From assembly GCA_009778835.1 (NCBI GenBank), contig WRFK01000019.1, forward strand, positions 1 through 13,041: DNA of 13,041 nt, written 5' to 3'. Position numbers and translations under genes: made by a program. This document shows, in pieces, positions 1 to 6,310 of the stretch. The stretch comes from Spirochaetaceae bacterium. GTDB taxonomy: Bacteria; Spirochaetota; Spirochaetia; CADAEX01. A model generated the notes under the pieces. It was not told the DNA's origin and made no database searches. It was given only the letters and a program-made list of their open reading frames with translations. The number at the start of each line of letters is the position of its first letter. Positions within the stretch are counted from its first letter, which is position 1.

Positions 1-101
1 AAGGCGCAATTCTGTCATTGCGAGTTCTGCATAGCAGGACGAAGCAATCTAGTCGGCTTTGTGTTATGGGTTGCTTCGCTACGCTCGCAATGACTGGGGG
101 C
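1..101. repeat. Interspersed hairpin repeat, copy A
   Basis: This is the first of two direct copies with a 122-bp period. Inside it, GTCATTGCGAG (14-24) is the exact reverse complement of CTCGCAATGAC (84-94), and CGAAGCAA/TTGCTTCG pair further in, so the element folds into one long imperfect hairpin. It may be cut by the window edge. Repeats with this CATTGCGAG/CTCGCAATG core are known as dispersed, non-autonomous palindromic elements in several bacterial lineages. The frames open through it (for example 18-215 and 59-271) are by-products of the repeat. I see no transposase. Confidence 0.8.
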
Positions 102-122
102 AATGCGGGAAAGCCTCACGCA

Positions 123-223
123 AAGGCGCAATTCTGTCATTGCGAGTTCTGCGTAGCAGGACGAAGCAATCTAGTCGGCTTTGTGTTATGGGTTGCTTCG
201 CTACGCTCGCAATGACTGGGGGC
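123..223. repeat. Interspersed hairpin repeat, copy B
   Basis: This copy matches copy A over 101 bases with one difference I can find (A at 31, G at 153). Its terminal arms lie at 136-146 and 206-216. A 21-bp spacer (102-122) separates the two copies. The near identity implies recent duplication or gene conversion. The two hairpins could act as a transcription barrier or insulator upstream of the M23 peptidase gene; that role is inference. Confidence 0.8.
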
Positions 224-242
224 GACTTGCAGATAGTAATGT

Positions 243-325
243 GGGGCTATGCCCCGCTTGTTTTGTGGTGACTGTGCCACTGTAGTGGACTGAAGCAGTC
301 CTACTGTAGGCAAAAATGCGGGGCA
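243..325. repeat. Nested stem-loop region
   Basis: Three short hairpins lie in a row: GGGGC-TAT-GCCCC (243-255), GTGG/CCAC (265-268 with 277-280) and GGACTG-AAG-CAGTCC (287-301, extendable with one bulge). An outer 8-bp inverted repeat, TGCCCCGC (250-257) with GCGGGGCA (318-325), encloses the last two and competes with the first. The layout resembles a small mobile palindromic element or a structured RNA, but nothing identifies a family. It adjoins copy B of the hairpin repeat and may belong to the same composite element. Confidence 0.5.
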
Positions 326-409
326 CTTGTCGGCAGGCTAGCAGGTATGGTATGTTATTATAAAGTTAAGCTGTTTTACCATAGTTTTGTCGGGCTGTAC
401 AGTTCGGAA

Positions 410-431
410 ATGTATGAATAAATTCATACAT
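410..431. promoter_or_regulatory. 22-bp perfect inverted repeat, candidate operator
   Basis: The arms are ATGTATGAAT (410-419) and ATTCATACAT (422-431), separated by AA; all ten pairs match. It ends 20 bp before a consensus -10 hexamer (452-457) and takes the place where a -35 box would sit. A dimeric regulator binding here could repress the promoter or compensate for its missing -35. No T-run follows, so it does not look like a terminator. The bound protein is unknown. Confidence 0.45.
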
Positions 432-451
432 AACCCTCTTTCGTTGACCGA

Positions 452-457
452 TATAAT
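452..457 (+). promoter_or_regulatory. -10 box for the M23 peptidase gene
   Basis: TATAAT matches the sigma-70 -10 consensus exactly and lies 22 nt before the ATG at 479. No good -35 hexamer sits 16-18 bp upstream; that stretch overlaps the end of the inverted repeat at 410-431. Initiation near 464 would leave a leader of about 15 nt holding GGGAGA (465-470) as the ribosome binding site. Confidence 0.4.
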
Positions 458-478
458 TAGTATTGGGAGATTTTATAA

Positions 479-1807
479 ATGGATTTGAATGTCTTCAGGC
501 AAAAAGTATTTAAACCATCTTATCAAAAGTTAAAAAATATATTTTCAAAAATAACTAAAAGCAAAGGCAAATGGAAAATCTATACTGTTTTATTTGTTTT
601 TACTTTTTTTATATTTCTGATAATAACAATACAGTATGCCGAAAGCCGTCAGAATTCCGTATATGGAAAAAATAGCGCATACGACATCTATCTGCCGGAA
701 TATAACAGATATGAAAAAGAGATAGTAATAAAATCCGGAGAAACAATTGCATCAATTCTTTATGATATTGGCGTCTCAAACAATTATTCCAAAGCAATAA
801 TAGAAAGCCTTTCCCCTTTTTATAATCTTAAAAAGCTTCAGCCGGGCAAAAAAATAAAATTCATTATTTTTCAGGAAGGAGAACAGTCATCTCCTTTTAT
901 AGAACTTCTTAAAATTGAAAAATCACCGGGCATAGAAGCAAGAGTTTGTTATAAAAATGGTTCGTATGAAACAAAACTGGTTGAAGTAAAAACAATCCCC
1001 ATCTATTTTGCAAAACATGGAGTTATAGAAAATACTCTTTATGGCGATGCCTTAAAAGCAGGCATACCTGATTCCGCTATTATGGAAATGTTTCAGCTTT
1101 TCTCATTTGATGTTGATTTCCAGAGAGATATATATAGAGGAAACAAGTTCAAAATGTTTTTCAGAAACATAATCAATCTGGATGGAGAAACGGTTTCAAG
1201 AGGCGATATTATTTTTGCAGAACTTGAGACTGCATGGAAAACCCATAAAATTTATTCTTTTACAGGTGATGACGGAAAAACAGATTATTTTAACGAAGAA
1301 GGGCTTAGCATAAGAAAGACATTGCTTAAAACTCCAATCTATGGAGCAAGAATATCATCAGGATATGGCAACAGGTCGCATCCTGTTGAAGGCTACAATC
1401 ATATGCACAGAGGCCTTGATTTTGCAGCGCCAAAAAACACTCCAATAATCGCATCGGGATCAGGCACTGTAGAACTTGCGGGATGGAATGGAGGATATGG
1501 CAATTGCATTATTATCCGCCATGCAAATGAATATAAAACACTTTACGCTCACATGAATGGCTATGCAAATGGTGTAAAAAAAGGGAAGTATGTAAAGCAG
1601 GGAGAAATAATAGGGTATGTTGGGACAACAGGTGTTTCTACAGGAAACCATCTTCACTATGAAATTATTTTTAGAGGGCAGCAGATAAACCCTTCTACAA
1701 TAAGAACCCCTTCGGAAAAAAAGCTATCAAAAGAAGAGCTTAGTCGTTTTTTTATAGAAGCAAAGAAAATTGATGAAGAATATGAAAATGCTGCCAAGAA
1801 CCTTTAG
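479..1807 (+). CDS. Membrane-anchored M23 family metallopeptidase (murein endopeptidase)
   Basis: The product (442 residues) probably cuts peptide cross-links in peptidoglycan from the periplasmic face of the inner membrane. A basic N-terminus is followed by one hydrophobic segment at about 33-51, with no obvious cleavage site, so it looks like a membrane anchor. Residues 80-130 resemble the LysM-like/OapA-type domain that precedes the catalytic part in MepM-like and Csd3-like enzymes. The C-terminal Peptidase_M23 domain (about 286-405) keeps the zinc and catalytic residues: HRGLD gives H310 and D314, YAHM gives H358, HLHYE gives H391 and H393. It should therefore be active. A charged tail follows from about 411. 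GGGAGA lies 8 nt before the ATG. Partner and exact cleavage specificity cannot be read from sequence. Confidence 0.9.
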   Translation: MDLNVFRQKVFKPSYQKLKNIFSKITKSKGKWKIYTVLFVFTFFIFLIITIQYAESRQNSVYGKNSAYDIYLPEYNRYEKEIVIKSGETIASILYDIGVSNNYSKAIIESLSPFYNLKKLQPGKKIKFIIFQEGEQSSPFIELLKIEKSPGIEARVCYKNGSYETKLVEVKTIPIYFAKHGVIENTLYGDALKAGIPDSAIMEMFQLFSFDVDFQRDIYRGNKFKMFFRNIINLDGETVSRGDIIFAELETAWKTHKIYSFTGDDGKTDYFNEEGLSIRKTLLKTPIYGARISSGYGNRSHPVEGYNHMHRGLDFAAPKNTPIIASGSGTVELAGWNGGYGNCIIIRHANEYKTLYAHMNGYANGVKKGKYVKQGEIIGYVGTTGVSTGNHLHYEIIFRGQQINPSTIRTPSEKKLSKEELSRFFIEAKKIDEEYENAAKNL

Positions 1808-1853
1808 GCTATTTTTGCCATGAATAAACTTGCGGAATAATAGACAGCTTTCC

Positions 1854-1875
1854 GGGTACATAGACAGCTTCGCCT
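1854..1875. repeat. 22-bp spacer repeat, copy 1
   Basis: The motif GGGTACATAGAC plus GCTTCGCCT recurs at 1995-2016 with one difference. A shorter piece, TAGACAGCTT, occurs just before it at 1841. These copies lie in the 276-bp spacer after the M23 gene and look like a dispersed short repeat that has partly duplicated. Spurious minus-strand reading of the spacer shows the same duplication as two similar peptides. Confidence 0.5.
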
Positions 1876-1994
1876 GCCCCAAATGGCTTTTTGGAACAAA
1901 AGTAAATTTCTTAATAAACCCTTGGGATTACCCCGAATTAACTTACAGAGCAGTGGATTCTCCATCCATAATATAGTGATTAATAAAACCTTCG

Positions 1995-2016
1995 GGGTAC
2001 ATAGACGGCTTCGCCT
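1995..2016. repeat. 22-bp spacer repeat, copy 2
   Basis: This is the second copy of the element at 1854-1875, in direct orientation and 141 bp downstream. Similarity extends a little to the left (CCGGG/TCGGGG). The rest of the 1808-2083 spacer contains no gene that I can support. A possible -10 (TATTAT, 2045-2050) for the following small gene lies downstream, without a good -35. Confidence 0.5.
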
Positions 2017-2083
2017 ACTACTGTTCACAATCAATAAATTAAGATATTATACCTAAGTCTTATAAAAAAATGAGGTTAGAGTA

Positions 2084-2296
2084 ATGGAGTTCCTTGCAAA
2101 AAAACTTGTTGGCCTTTTATTGCTTACAATTGGAATAGTTATGTTTCTTGTTGAATATAAAGCGCTTCCGCACAGACCAAAAAATCCCCAAAAATGGGAT
2201 GAACTTCATGCAAAATATTACAGGCAAATAAAACTTTCAGGGAGAGTATCGCTCCTTTTAGGATTGACTTTTATTTTAACAGGCGGACCTCTCTAA
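2084..2296 (+). CDS. Small two-helix membrane protein, unknown function
   Basis: The 70-residue product has a hydrophobic helix at about 4-23 and a second at about 55-70. They flank a polar, basic loop containing PHRPKNPQKW and a YYRQ stretch. Both ends would lie on the same side of the membrane if both segments span. GAGG (2072-2075) sits 8 nt before the ATG, which supports translation, and codon choice matches the neighbours. I do not recognise a named family. It stands alone between the repeat-bearing spacer and the convergent SlyD-like gene, so context gives no function. No clear terminator is visible in the 36 bp between the two stops. Confidence 0.6.
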   Translation: MEFLAKKLVGLLLLTIGIVMFLVEYKALPHRPKNPQKWDELHAKYYRQIKLSGRVSLLLGLTFILTGGPL

Positions 2297-2332
2297 GATC
2301 CTTTGCAATCAAGTTGAATAATTTAGCACCTG

Positions 2333-2806
2333 TTATTCTTTTATTGGATATCCCTGCGCAAGTTCATCACTATAAGAAATACGTATATTTGTAACTTTTC
2401 CTTCAAAATACAGTGGCTTTCCTGCAAGCGGATAGTTCGCATCTACCTTTACCTTGTCTCCACTTACCTCAACTACTGTAAGTATATAGATAACATCCTT
2501 GATAGTTACCTCGAACTCCATTCCGGGTTCAACTTTTGAATTTTCATCATCTTTAAAATTTTCCCTGGGCAAGGTAAAAACCATATTTTCATCTCTTAGT
2601 CCATACCCTTTCTCCGGAGGCACAGATACGGAAAAAAAATCTCCTACTTTTTTACCTTCCAAAGCTTCCTCAAGTCCCTCTACAATATTTCTAAAGCCAT
2701 GAAGATATGTAAGTTTACCGTTTTTTTCGCTTGAATCAATGATTTCGCCTTTTTCGTTTTTTAAAACATATTCAATTGTCACAACCATTTTTCTTGTTAC
2801 CTGCAA
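2333..2806 (-). CDS. SlyD-like FKBP-type peptidyl-prolyl cis-trans isomerase
   Basis: The 157-residue cytoplasmic protein has the FKBP core split by an insert-in-flap chaperone domain, as in SlyD. The FKBP parts are about 1-67, with the signature YLHGFRNIVEGLEEALEG, and about 128-148, with PLAGKPLYFEGKV; the insert is about 68-125. The start is TTG: MQVTRKMVV aligns in register with the E. coli SlyD start MKVAKDLVV, and GGGGGG (2813-2818) lies 6 nt upstream on this strand. The ATG at 2788 is the alternative start. The His/Cys-rich metal-binding tail of E. coli SlyD is absent; the protein stops after QGYPIKE. The likely role is prolyl isomerase and folding helper, with metal trafficking less likely. 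Confidence 0.85.
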   Translation of the reverse strand: MQVTRKMVVTIEYVLKNEKGEIIDSSEKNGKLTYLHGFRNIVEGLEEALEGKKVGDFFSVSVPPEKGYGLRDENMVFTLPRENFKDDENSKVEPGMEFEVTIKDVIYILTVVEVSGDKVKVDANYPLAGKPLYFEGKVTNIRISYSDELAQGYPIKE

Positions 2807-3053
2807 TTTATACCCCCCGACAATGTAGCCTCCGCGCTACCCCATGTTATTTTACAAAAATATTTTATTGAAATAAATTAAGTAAGGTATATTATTAAAT
2901 ATATTTTTCATATTCAATTGGAATAGGGCTATTTTTTAATTTTTCCTGCGGATAATTGGAATTTATCAACATTCCGGGACCAAAGGGACATGGTATATTG
3001 GTTCTGACAGGAAAGAATCGTATGCGGAATAAAAAAAGTTAAAAGGAAAACAA

Positions 3054-4058
3054 ATGTCAAAATATTTTATAGGCATTGATCTGGGCGGTACAAATACAAA
3101 AATCGGGATTGTTTCTGATAAAGGAGAAATAATTGATAAAGGAACCATTATCACATGGGATTTTCCCATCCCCCATTTATTTAAAGAAGAATTAAAAAGA
3201 GTAATTAAAGATATATCACAGAAAAACAAAATAGAAATTTCCAGCATAGGGGGCATAGGCATAGGCGCGCCAAATGTAAATATGTATACATGTTCAATTG
3301 AATCCCCTCCAAATCTTCCGTGGAAAGATGGAATAAATTTAAAAGAGGGGCTTGAGGATATTGCGTTGGTTTCTGCTACCAATGATGCAAACGCGGCTGC
3401 TATTGGCGAAAAACTTTTTGGCTGCGCAAAATCTCTTACAGATTTTATTGTAGTTACACTGGGAACAGGAATAGGCGGTGGAATATTTTGCGATTCAAAA
3501 CTCTTTAGTGGCAAATATGGTTTCGCGGGAGAGATTGGGCATATTGTTGTTGAGCAGGGAGGGAGGAGTTGCAACTGCGGCAGAAAAGGGTGTATTGAAA
3601 AATATTGTTCTGCCGGAGGGATTGTAAAAACAGCGCTTGAGTTAATTGAAAAAAATAACTCACCCGGCTCTAAAGCTGGCATGTTGGCAGGCGAGTGCCA
3701 ACCAGAAGGCATTAAAAGCATCAGTACAAATTTAAAAAATTACAATCCTAATACTCTTACAGCAAAAATAATCGCAGAGGCAGCTTATAAAGGAGACAGC
3801 GTTGCAATAGAAACATTTGATATAACAGCAAAATATCTTGCTTCTTTTTCCAACGACCTTTTAAACATTTTTTCGCTTGAAGCAATAATTTTCACAGGCG
3901 GAGTATCGCAAAGCGGGGAAATACTTTTTAAGCATCTTGAAAAGTATTTCAAAGAAGAAATGCTTGATATTTATAAAAATAAAAACATAAAACTGCTTAG
4001 ATCATCGCTTGAGCAACAGGATGCAGCTATTGTCGGAGCAGCATCGCTTGTTATGTAA
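3054..4058 (+). CDS. ROK family sugar kinase (glucokinase-like)
   Basis: The 334-residue protein is an ATP-dependent sugar kinase of the ROK family, most likely phosphorylating glucose or a related hexose in the cytoplasm. The N-terminal phosphate loop is GIDLGGTNTK (7-16). N110-D111 holds the presumed catalytic aspartate, and TLGTGIGGG (135-143) is the second nucleotide-binding motif. GEIGH (159-163) plus the cysteine cluster CNCGRKGC (C173, C175, C180) is the ROK zinc site, followed by E182. There is no N-terminal DNA-binding domain, so this is a kinase and not a NagC-type repressor. AAAGGA lies 5 nt before the ATG. It faces away from slyD across a 247-bp AT-rich gap. Exact sugar specificity (glucose, ManNAc, fructose) is not decided by sequence alone. 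Confidence 0.9.
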   Translation: MSKYFIGIDLGGTNTKIGIVSDKGEIIDKGTIITWDFPIPHLFKEELKRVIKDISQKNKIEISSIGGIGIGAPNVNMYTCSIESPPNLPWKDGINLKEGLEDIALVSATNDANAAAIGEKLFGCAKSLTDFIVVTLGTGIGGGIFCDSKLFSGKYGFAGEIGHIVVEQGGRSCNCGRKGCIEKYCSAGGIVKTALELIEKNNSPGSKAGMLAGECQPEGIKSISTNLKNYNPNTLTAKIIAEAAYKGDSVAIETFDITAKYLASFSNDLLNIFSLEAIIFTGGVSQSGEILFKHLEKYFKEEMLDIYKNKNIKLLRSSLEQQDAAIVGAASLVM

Positions 4059-4105
4059 AAATCATAAATATCAGCTACAATAAATCAAGATTGAACCATC
4101 GCCAA

Positions 4106-4134
4106 TTGAAGTTATACATTTTTTTTGATATAAA
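4106..4134 (+). promoter_or_regulatory. Sigma-70-type promoter for prfA-prmC-rel
   Basis: TTGAAG (4106-4111) and TATAAA (4129-4134) are separated by 17 bp. Initiation near 4141 would give a leader of about 14 nt that still includes the ribosome binding site GGAG (4144-4147). A second, weaker candidate overlaps it (TTGAAC 4091-4096 with TATACA 4113-4118, 16 bp). Confidence 0.5.
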
Positions 4135-4154
4135 AAATAATCCGGAGATAAAAT

Positions 4155-5219
4155 ATGTTTGATAAAATAGAAGAACTTGTAACCAGATACAGAGAAATCG
4201 AAAAAAAGCTTTCAGATCCAGATATTGTAAAAGATCAAAAAAACTATAAAGAAATAATGCAGGAACACTATTATCTTAGGGAAGTTTTTGAAACAAATGA
4301 AAAATATAAAAAAACATCCTCGCAGATCGAAGATGCAAAACTGATCGTATCCGAAGAAAAAGATCCTCAACTTAAAGAGATGGCAAAAGAAGAGATAAAA
4401 TTGCTCGAAGAAGAACAGAAAAAGCAGCTTGAAAATCTTAAGCAGCTTCTTATTCCGCCCGACCCTCTTGATTTAAAAAACATTATTATAGAAATACGGG
4501 CAGGCACAGGCGGCGATGAGGCAGCGCTGTTTGCGGCTGATCTATTCAGAATGTACTCAAAATTTGCGGAATTCAAAAAATGGAAAATAGAAATTTTATC
4601 TATGAACGAAATTGGCCTTGGCGGTTTTAAAGAAATAATTTTTTCTGTATCAGGAAAAAATGTATACGAGAATTTAAGATATGAAAGCGGCGTCCACAGA
4701 GTGCAAAGAATTCCGGAAACAGAAGCAAGCGGCCGCATCCATACATCTGCGGTAACTGTTGCGGTACTGCCCGAAGCAGAAGAAACAGATATAGAGATAA
4801 ATCAGGAAGATCTTAGAGTTGATGTTTACAGGTCATCTGGTCATGGAGGGCAAAGTGTAAATACAACAGACTCTGCTGTAAGAATAACTCACATTCCTAC
4901 AGGCCTTGTAGTAACATGCCAGGATGAAAAATCACAAATAAAAAACAAGGCAAAAGCGCTAAAAGTTCTGCGCGCAAGACTCTATGATATCGAAGAAGAA
5001 AAAAAGATTAAGGAACGGGCAGAAACAAGAAAAAACCAGGTAGGAACAGGAGACAGATCCGAAAGAATAAGAACTTATAATTTTCCCCAAAACAGGCTTA
5101 CCGACCATCGGGTCAACCTTACTCTTTATAAACTTGAATTTATAATGGAAGGAGACATTGCCGAAGTTATCGAAGCTCTTAAATTCAGCGCAAAGGAAAA
5201 ATTACTTCAAAAAATATAA
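4155..5219 (+). CDS. prfA: Peptide chain release factor 1
   Basis: RF1 recognises UAA and UAG in the ribosomal A site and triggers release of the finished protein. The 354-residue length is normal (E. coli RF1 has 360). The N-terminal coiled-coil domain covers about 1-100. The codon-recognition tripeptide is of the RF1 PxT type (P187-E188-T189 in RVQRIPETEASGR), not the SPF of RF2. The catalytic GGQ loop is at G231-G232-Q233 within RSSGHGGQSVNTTDSAV. GGAG sits 7 nt upstream of the ATG. The next gene encodes PrmC, which methylates the glutamine of this GGQ motif, so the pairing is functional. Nothing is missing or odd. Confidence 0.97.
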   Translation: MFDKIEELVTRYREIEKKLSDPDIVKDQKNYKEIMQEHYYLREVFETNEKYKKTSSQIEDAKLIVSEEKDPQLKEMAKEEIKLLEEEQKKQLENLKQLLIPPDPLDLKNIIIEIRAGTGGDEAALFAADLFRMYSKFAEFKKWKIEILSMNEIGLGGFKEIIFSVSGKNVYENLRYESGVHRVQRIPETEASGRIHTSAVTVAVLPEAEETDIEINQEDLRVDVYRSSGHGGQSVNTTDSAVRITHIPTGLVVTCQDEKSQIKNKAKALKVLRARLYDIEEEKKIKERAETRKNQVGTGDRSERIRTYNFPQNRLTDHRVNLTLYKLEFIMEGDIAEVIEALKFSAKEKLLQKI

Positions 5220-5283
5220 TAGAAAAATCAACATGCCCTGCCCAAAAAGCATGGCATGCTACGCAAAGCAGCAGGCAGAATAA

Positions 5284-6153
5284 ATGAAAATAAAAGACGC
5301 GCTTATGCAGGCATCATATAAAATCTCAAAAAAATGGAAAGACACCCCACTTCTTGATGCACAGGTCATTCTTCAAAAAATAATGGGTATGACAAAAGAA
5401 ATGCTTATTGCTTCTTACAACTGCGATATCCATGAAAATATTCTTGAGAGTTTTAATATGATGGTTGAGAAAAGAGTCTCTGGATATCCTGTGGCATATA
5501 TAACAGGAGAAAAAGAATTTTTTGGCCGCTCTTTTTATGTTAATGAAAATACCCTTATTCCGAGACGGGATACAGAAACCATCATTGAAACAGTTCTTGA
5601 AGAATCGGAAAAACTTATAAAAGAAACAGATTTATTATCCATAAAAATACTCGACCTCTGCACAGGCAGCGGATGCATTGCAATAATATTAAAATCCGAA
5701 CTTGGCGAAAAAGCAGATGTGGAAGCATCTGATATATCTTCAGAAACTGAAAATATTTTTTATAAAAATTGCGAAAATATACTGGGGAAAAAACTCCTTT
5801 TTCATAAAAGCGATCTTTTTAATTCCATAACAAACAGGTATCATATAATAGTTTCAAATCCTCCGTATCTTAAAAATATATATGTTGATGAAATGGTTTC
5901 CAATAATTGGCCAGAACCTGAAATATCATTAAGAGGCGGAAATGACGGACTTGATTATATAAGGGAAATAATAGAGGCATCTGTAAAACACCTTGAAAAA
6001 GGCGGGTTGCTTTGCATGGAGGCTGATCCTGATCAGATGGATATTATTCGGGAGCTTTTAATAAAAAATAATTTTGAGTATATTTCAATAAAGAAGGATT
6101 TGGCTCAAAAAGAGAGAGTAATAGGCGGATATTATCCAGGAAACTTTAATTAA
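5284..6153 (+). CDS. prmC: Release factor glutamine methyltransferase PrmC (HemK)
   Basis: PrmC transfers a methyl group from S-adenosylmethionine to the GGQ glutamine of RF1 and RF2. The 289-residue protein has the small helical substrate-binding domain (about 1-80), the IPRRDTE linker motif (92-98), the SAM-binding motif ILDLCTGSGC (122-131) and the catalytic NPPY (192-195). It starts 64 nt after prfA with only a weak Shine-Dalgarno (AGGCAGA), so it probably shares the prfA transcript. An inverted repeat (CATGCC 5232-5237 with GGCATG 5253-5258) lies in the gap. Its last ~30 codons form the first copy of a three-copy tandem repeat. The ending IGGYYPGNFN is natural-looking, so I take the present stop as genuine. 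Confidence 0.95.
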   Translation: MKIKDALMQASYKISKKWKDTPLLDAQVILQKIMGMTKEMLIASYNCDIHENILESFNMMVEKRVSGYPVAYITGEKEFFGRSFYVNENTLIPRRDTETIIETVLEESEKLIKETDLLSIKILDLCTGSGCIAIILKSELGEKADVEASDISSETENIFYKNCENILGKKLLFHKSDLFNSITNRYHIIVSNPPYLKNIYVDEMVSNNWPEPEISLRGGNDGLDYIREIIEASVKHLEKGGLLCMEADPDQMDIIRELLIKNNFEYISIKKDLAQKERVIGGYYPGNFN

Positions 6154-6310
6154 AATAGTTTTATGGATATGTTCGTAAAGAAGGAATATGGCACAAAGAG
6201 AAAGAGAGTAGTAAGTGGATATTATCCAGGAAACTTTACTTAAAAATAATTTTATGGATATGTTCGCAAAGAAGGATTTGGCAAAAAGAGAAAGAGAGTA
6301 GTAAGTGGAT
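6062..6310 (+). repeat. Three-copy ~90-bp tandem repeat of the prmC 3' end
   Basis: Copy 1 (about 6062-6150) is the coding end of prmC. Copy 2 (about 6151-6240) and copy 3 (about 6241-6310, truncated) follow head to tail. Copy 2 still reads as a diverged PrmC C-terminus in one frame, ending SGYYPGNFT then stop, against GGYYPGNFN in the gene. Copy 3 has lost one base near 6275 and breaks off at AGTGGAT, whose last two bases are the first two of the rel start codon. Copies 2 and 3 resemble each other more than copy 1, for example GAAAGAGAGTAGTAAGTGGAT in both. Confidence 0.85.
6151..6240 (+). pseudogene. Relic duplicate of the prmC C-terminus (no start codon)
   Basis: In the frame matching prmC, 6154-6240 reads NSFMDMFVKKEYG, then KRKRVVSGYYPGNFT and a stop, aligning with the true C-terminus KNNFEYISIKKDLAQ...GYYPGNFN. 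It lacks everything upstream and cannot make a methyltransferase. It is best regarded as a by-product of tandem duplication. Substitutions are spread over the copy, so the duplication is not recent. Confidence 0.6.

Noticed and set aside
1..223. CRISPR array
   Set aside because: There are only two copies, each 101 bp and palindromic with a 21-bp gap, and no cas genes.
18..271. Two overlapping ORFs (65 and 70 residues)
   Set aside because: They lie wholly in the duplicated hairpin repeat, repeat their own peptide and lack a ribosome binding site.
1804..2034. 76-residue minus-strand ORF
   Set aside because: It translates the 22-bp repeats in the spacer, has no SD and no recognisable domain.
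2825..2840. GTAGC/GCTAC hairpin in the slyD leader
   Set aside because: The stem is only 5 bp, has no T-run and no alternative pairing that would suggest a switch.
2966..3721. 251-residue minus-strand ORF
   Set aside because: It lies opposite the ROK kinase and the proline/serine/phenylalanine-rich product is typical antisense translation of a real gene.
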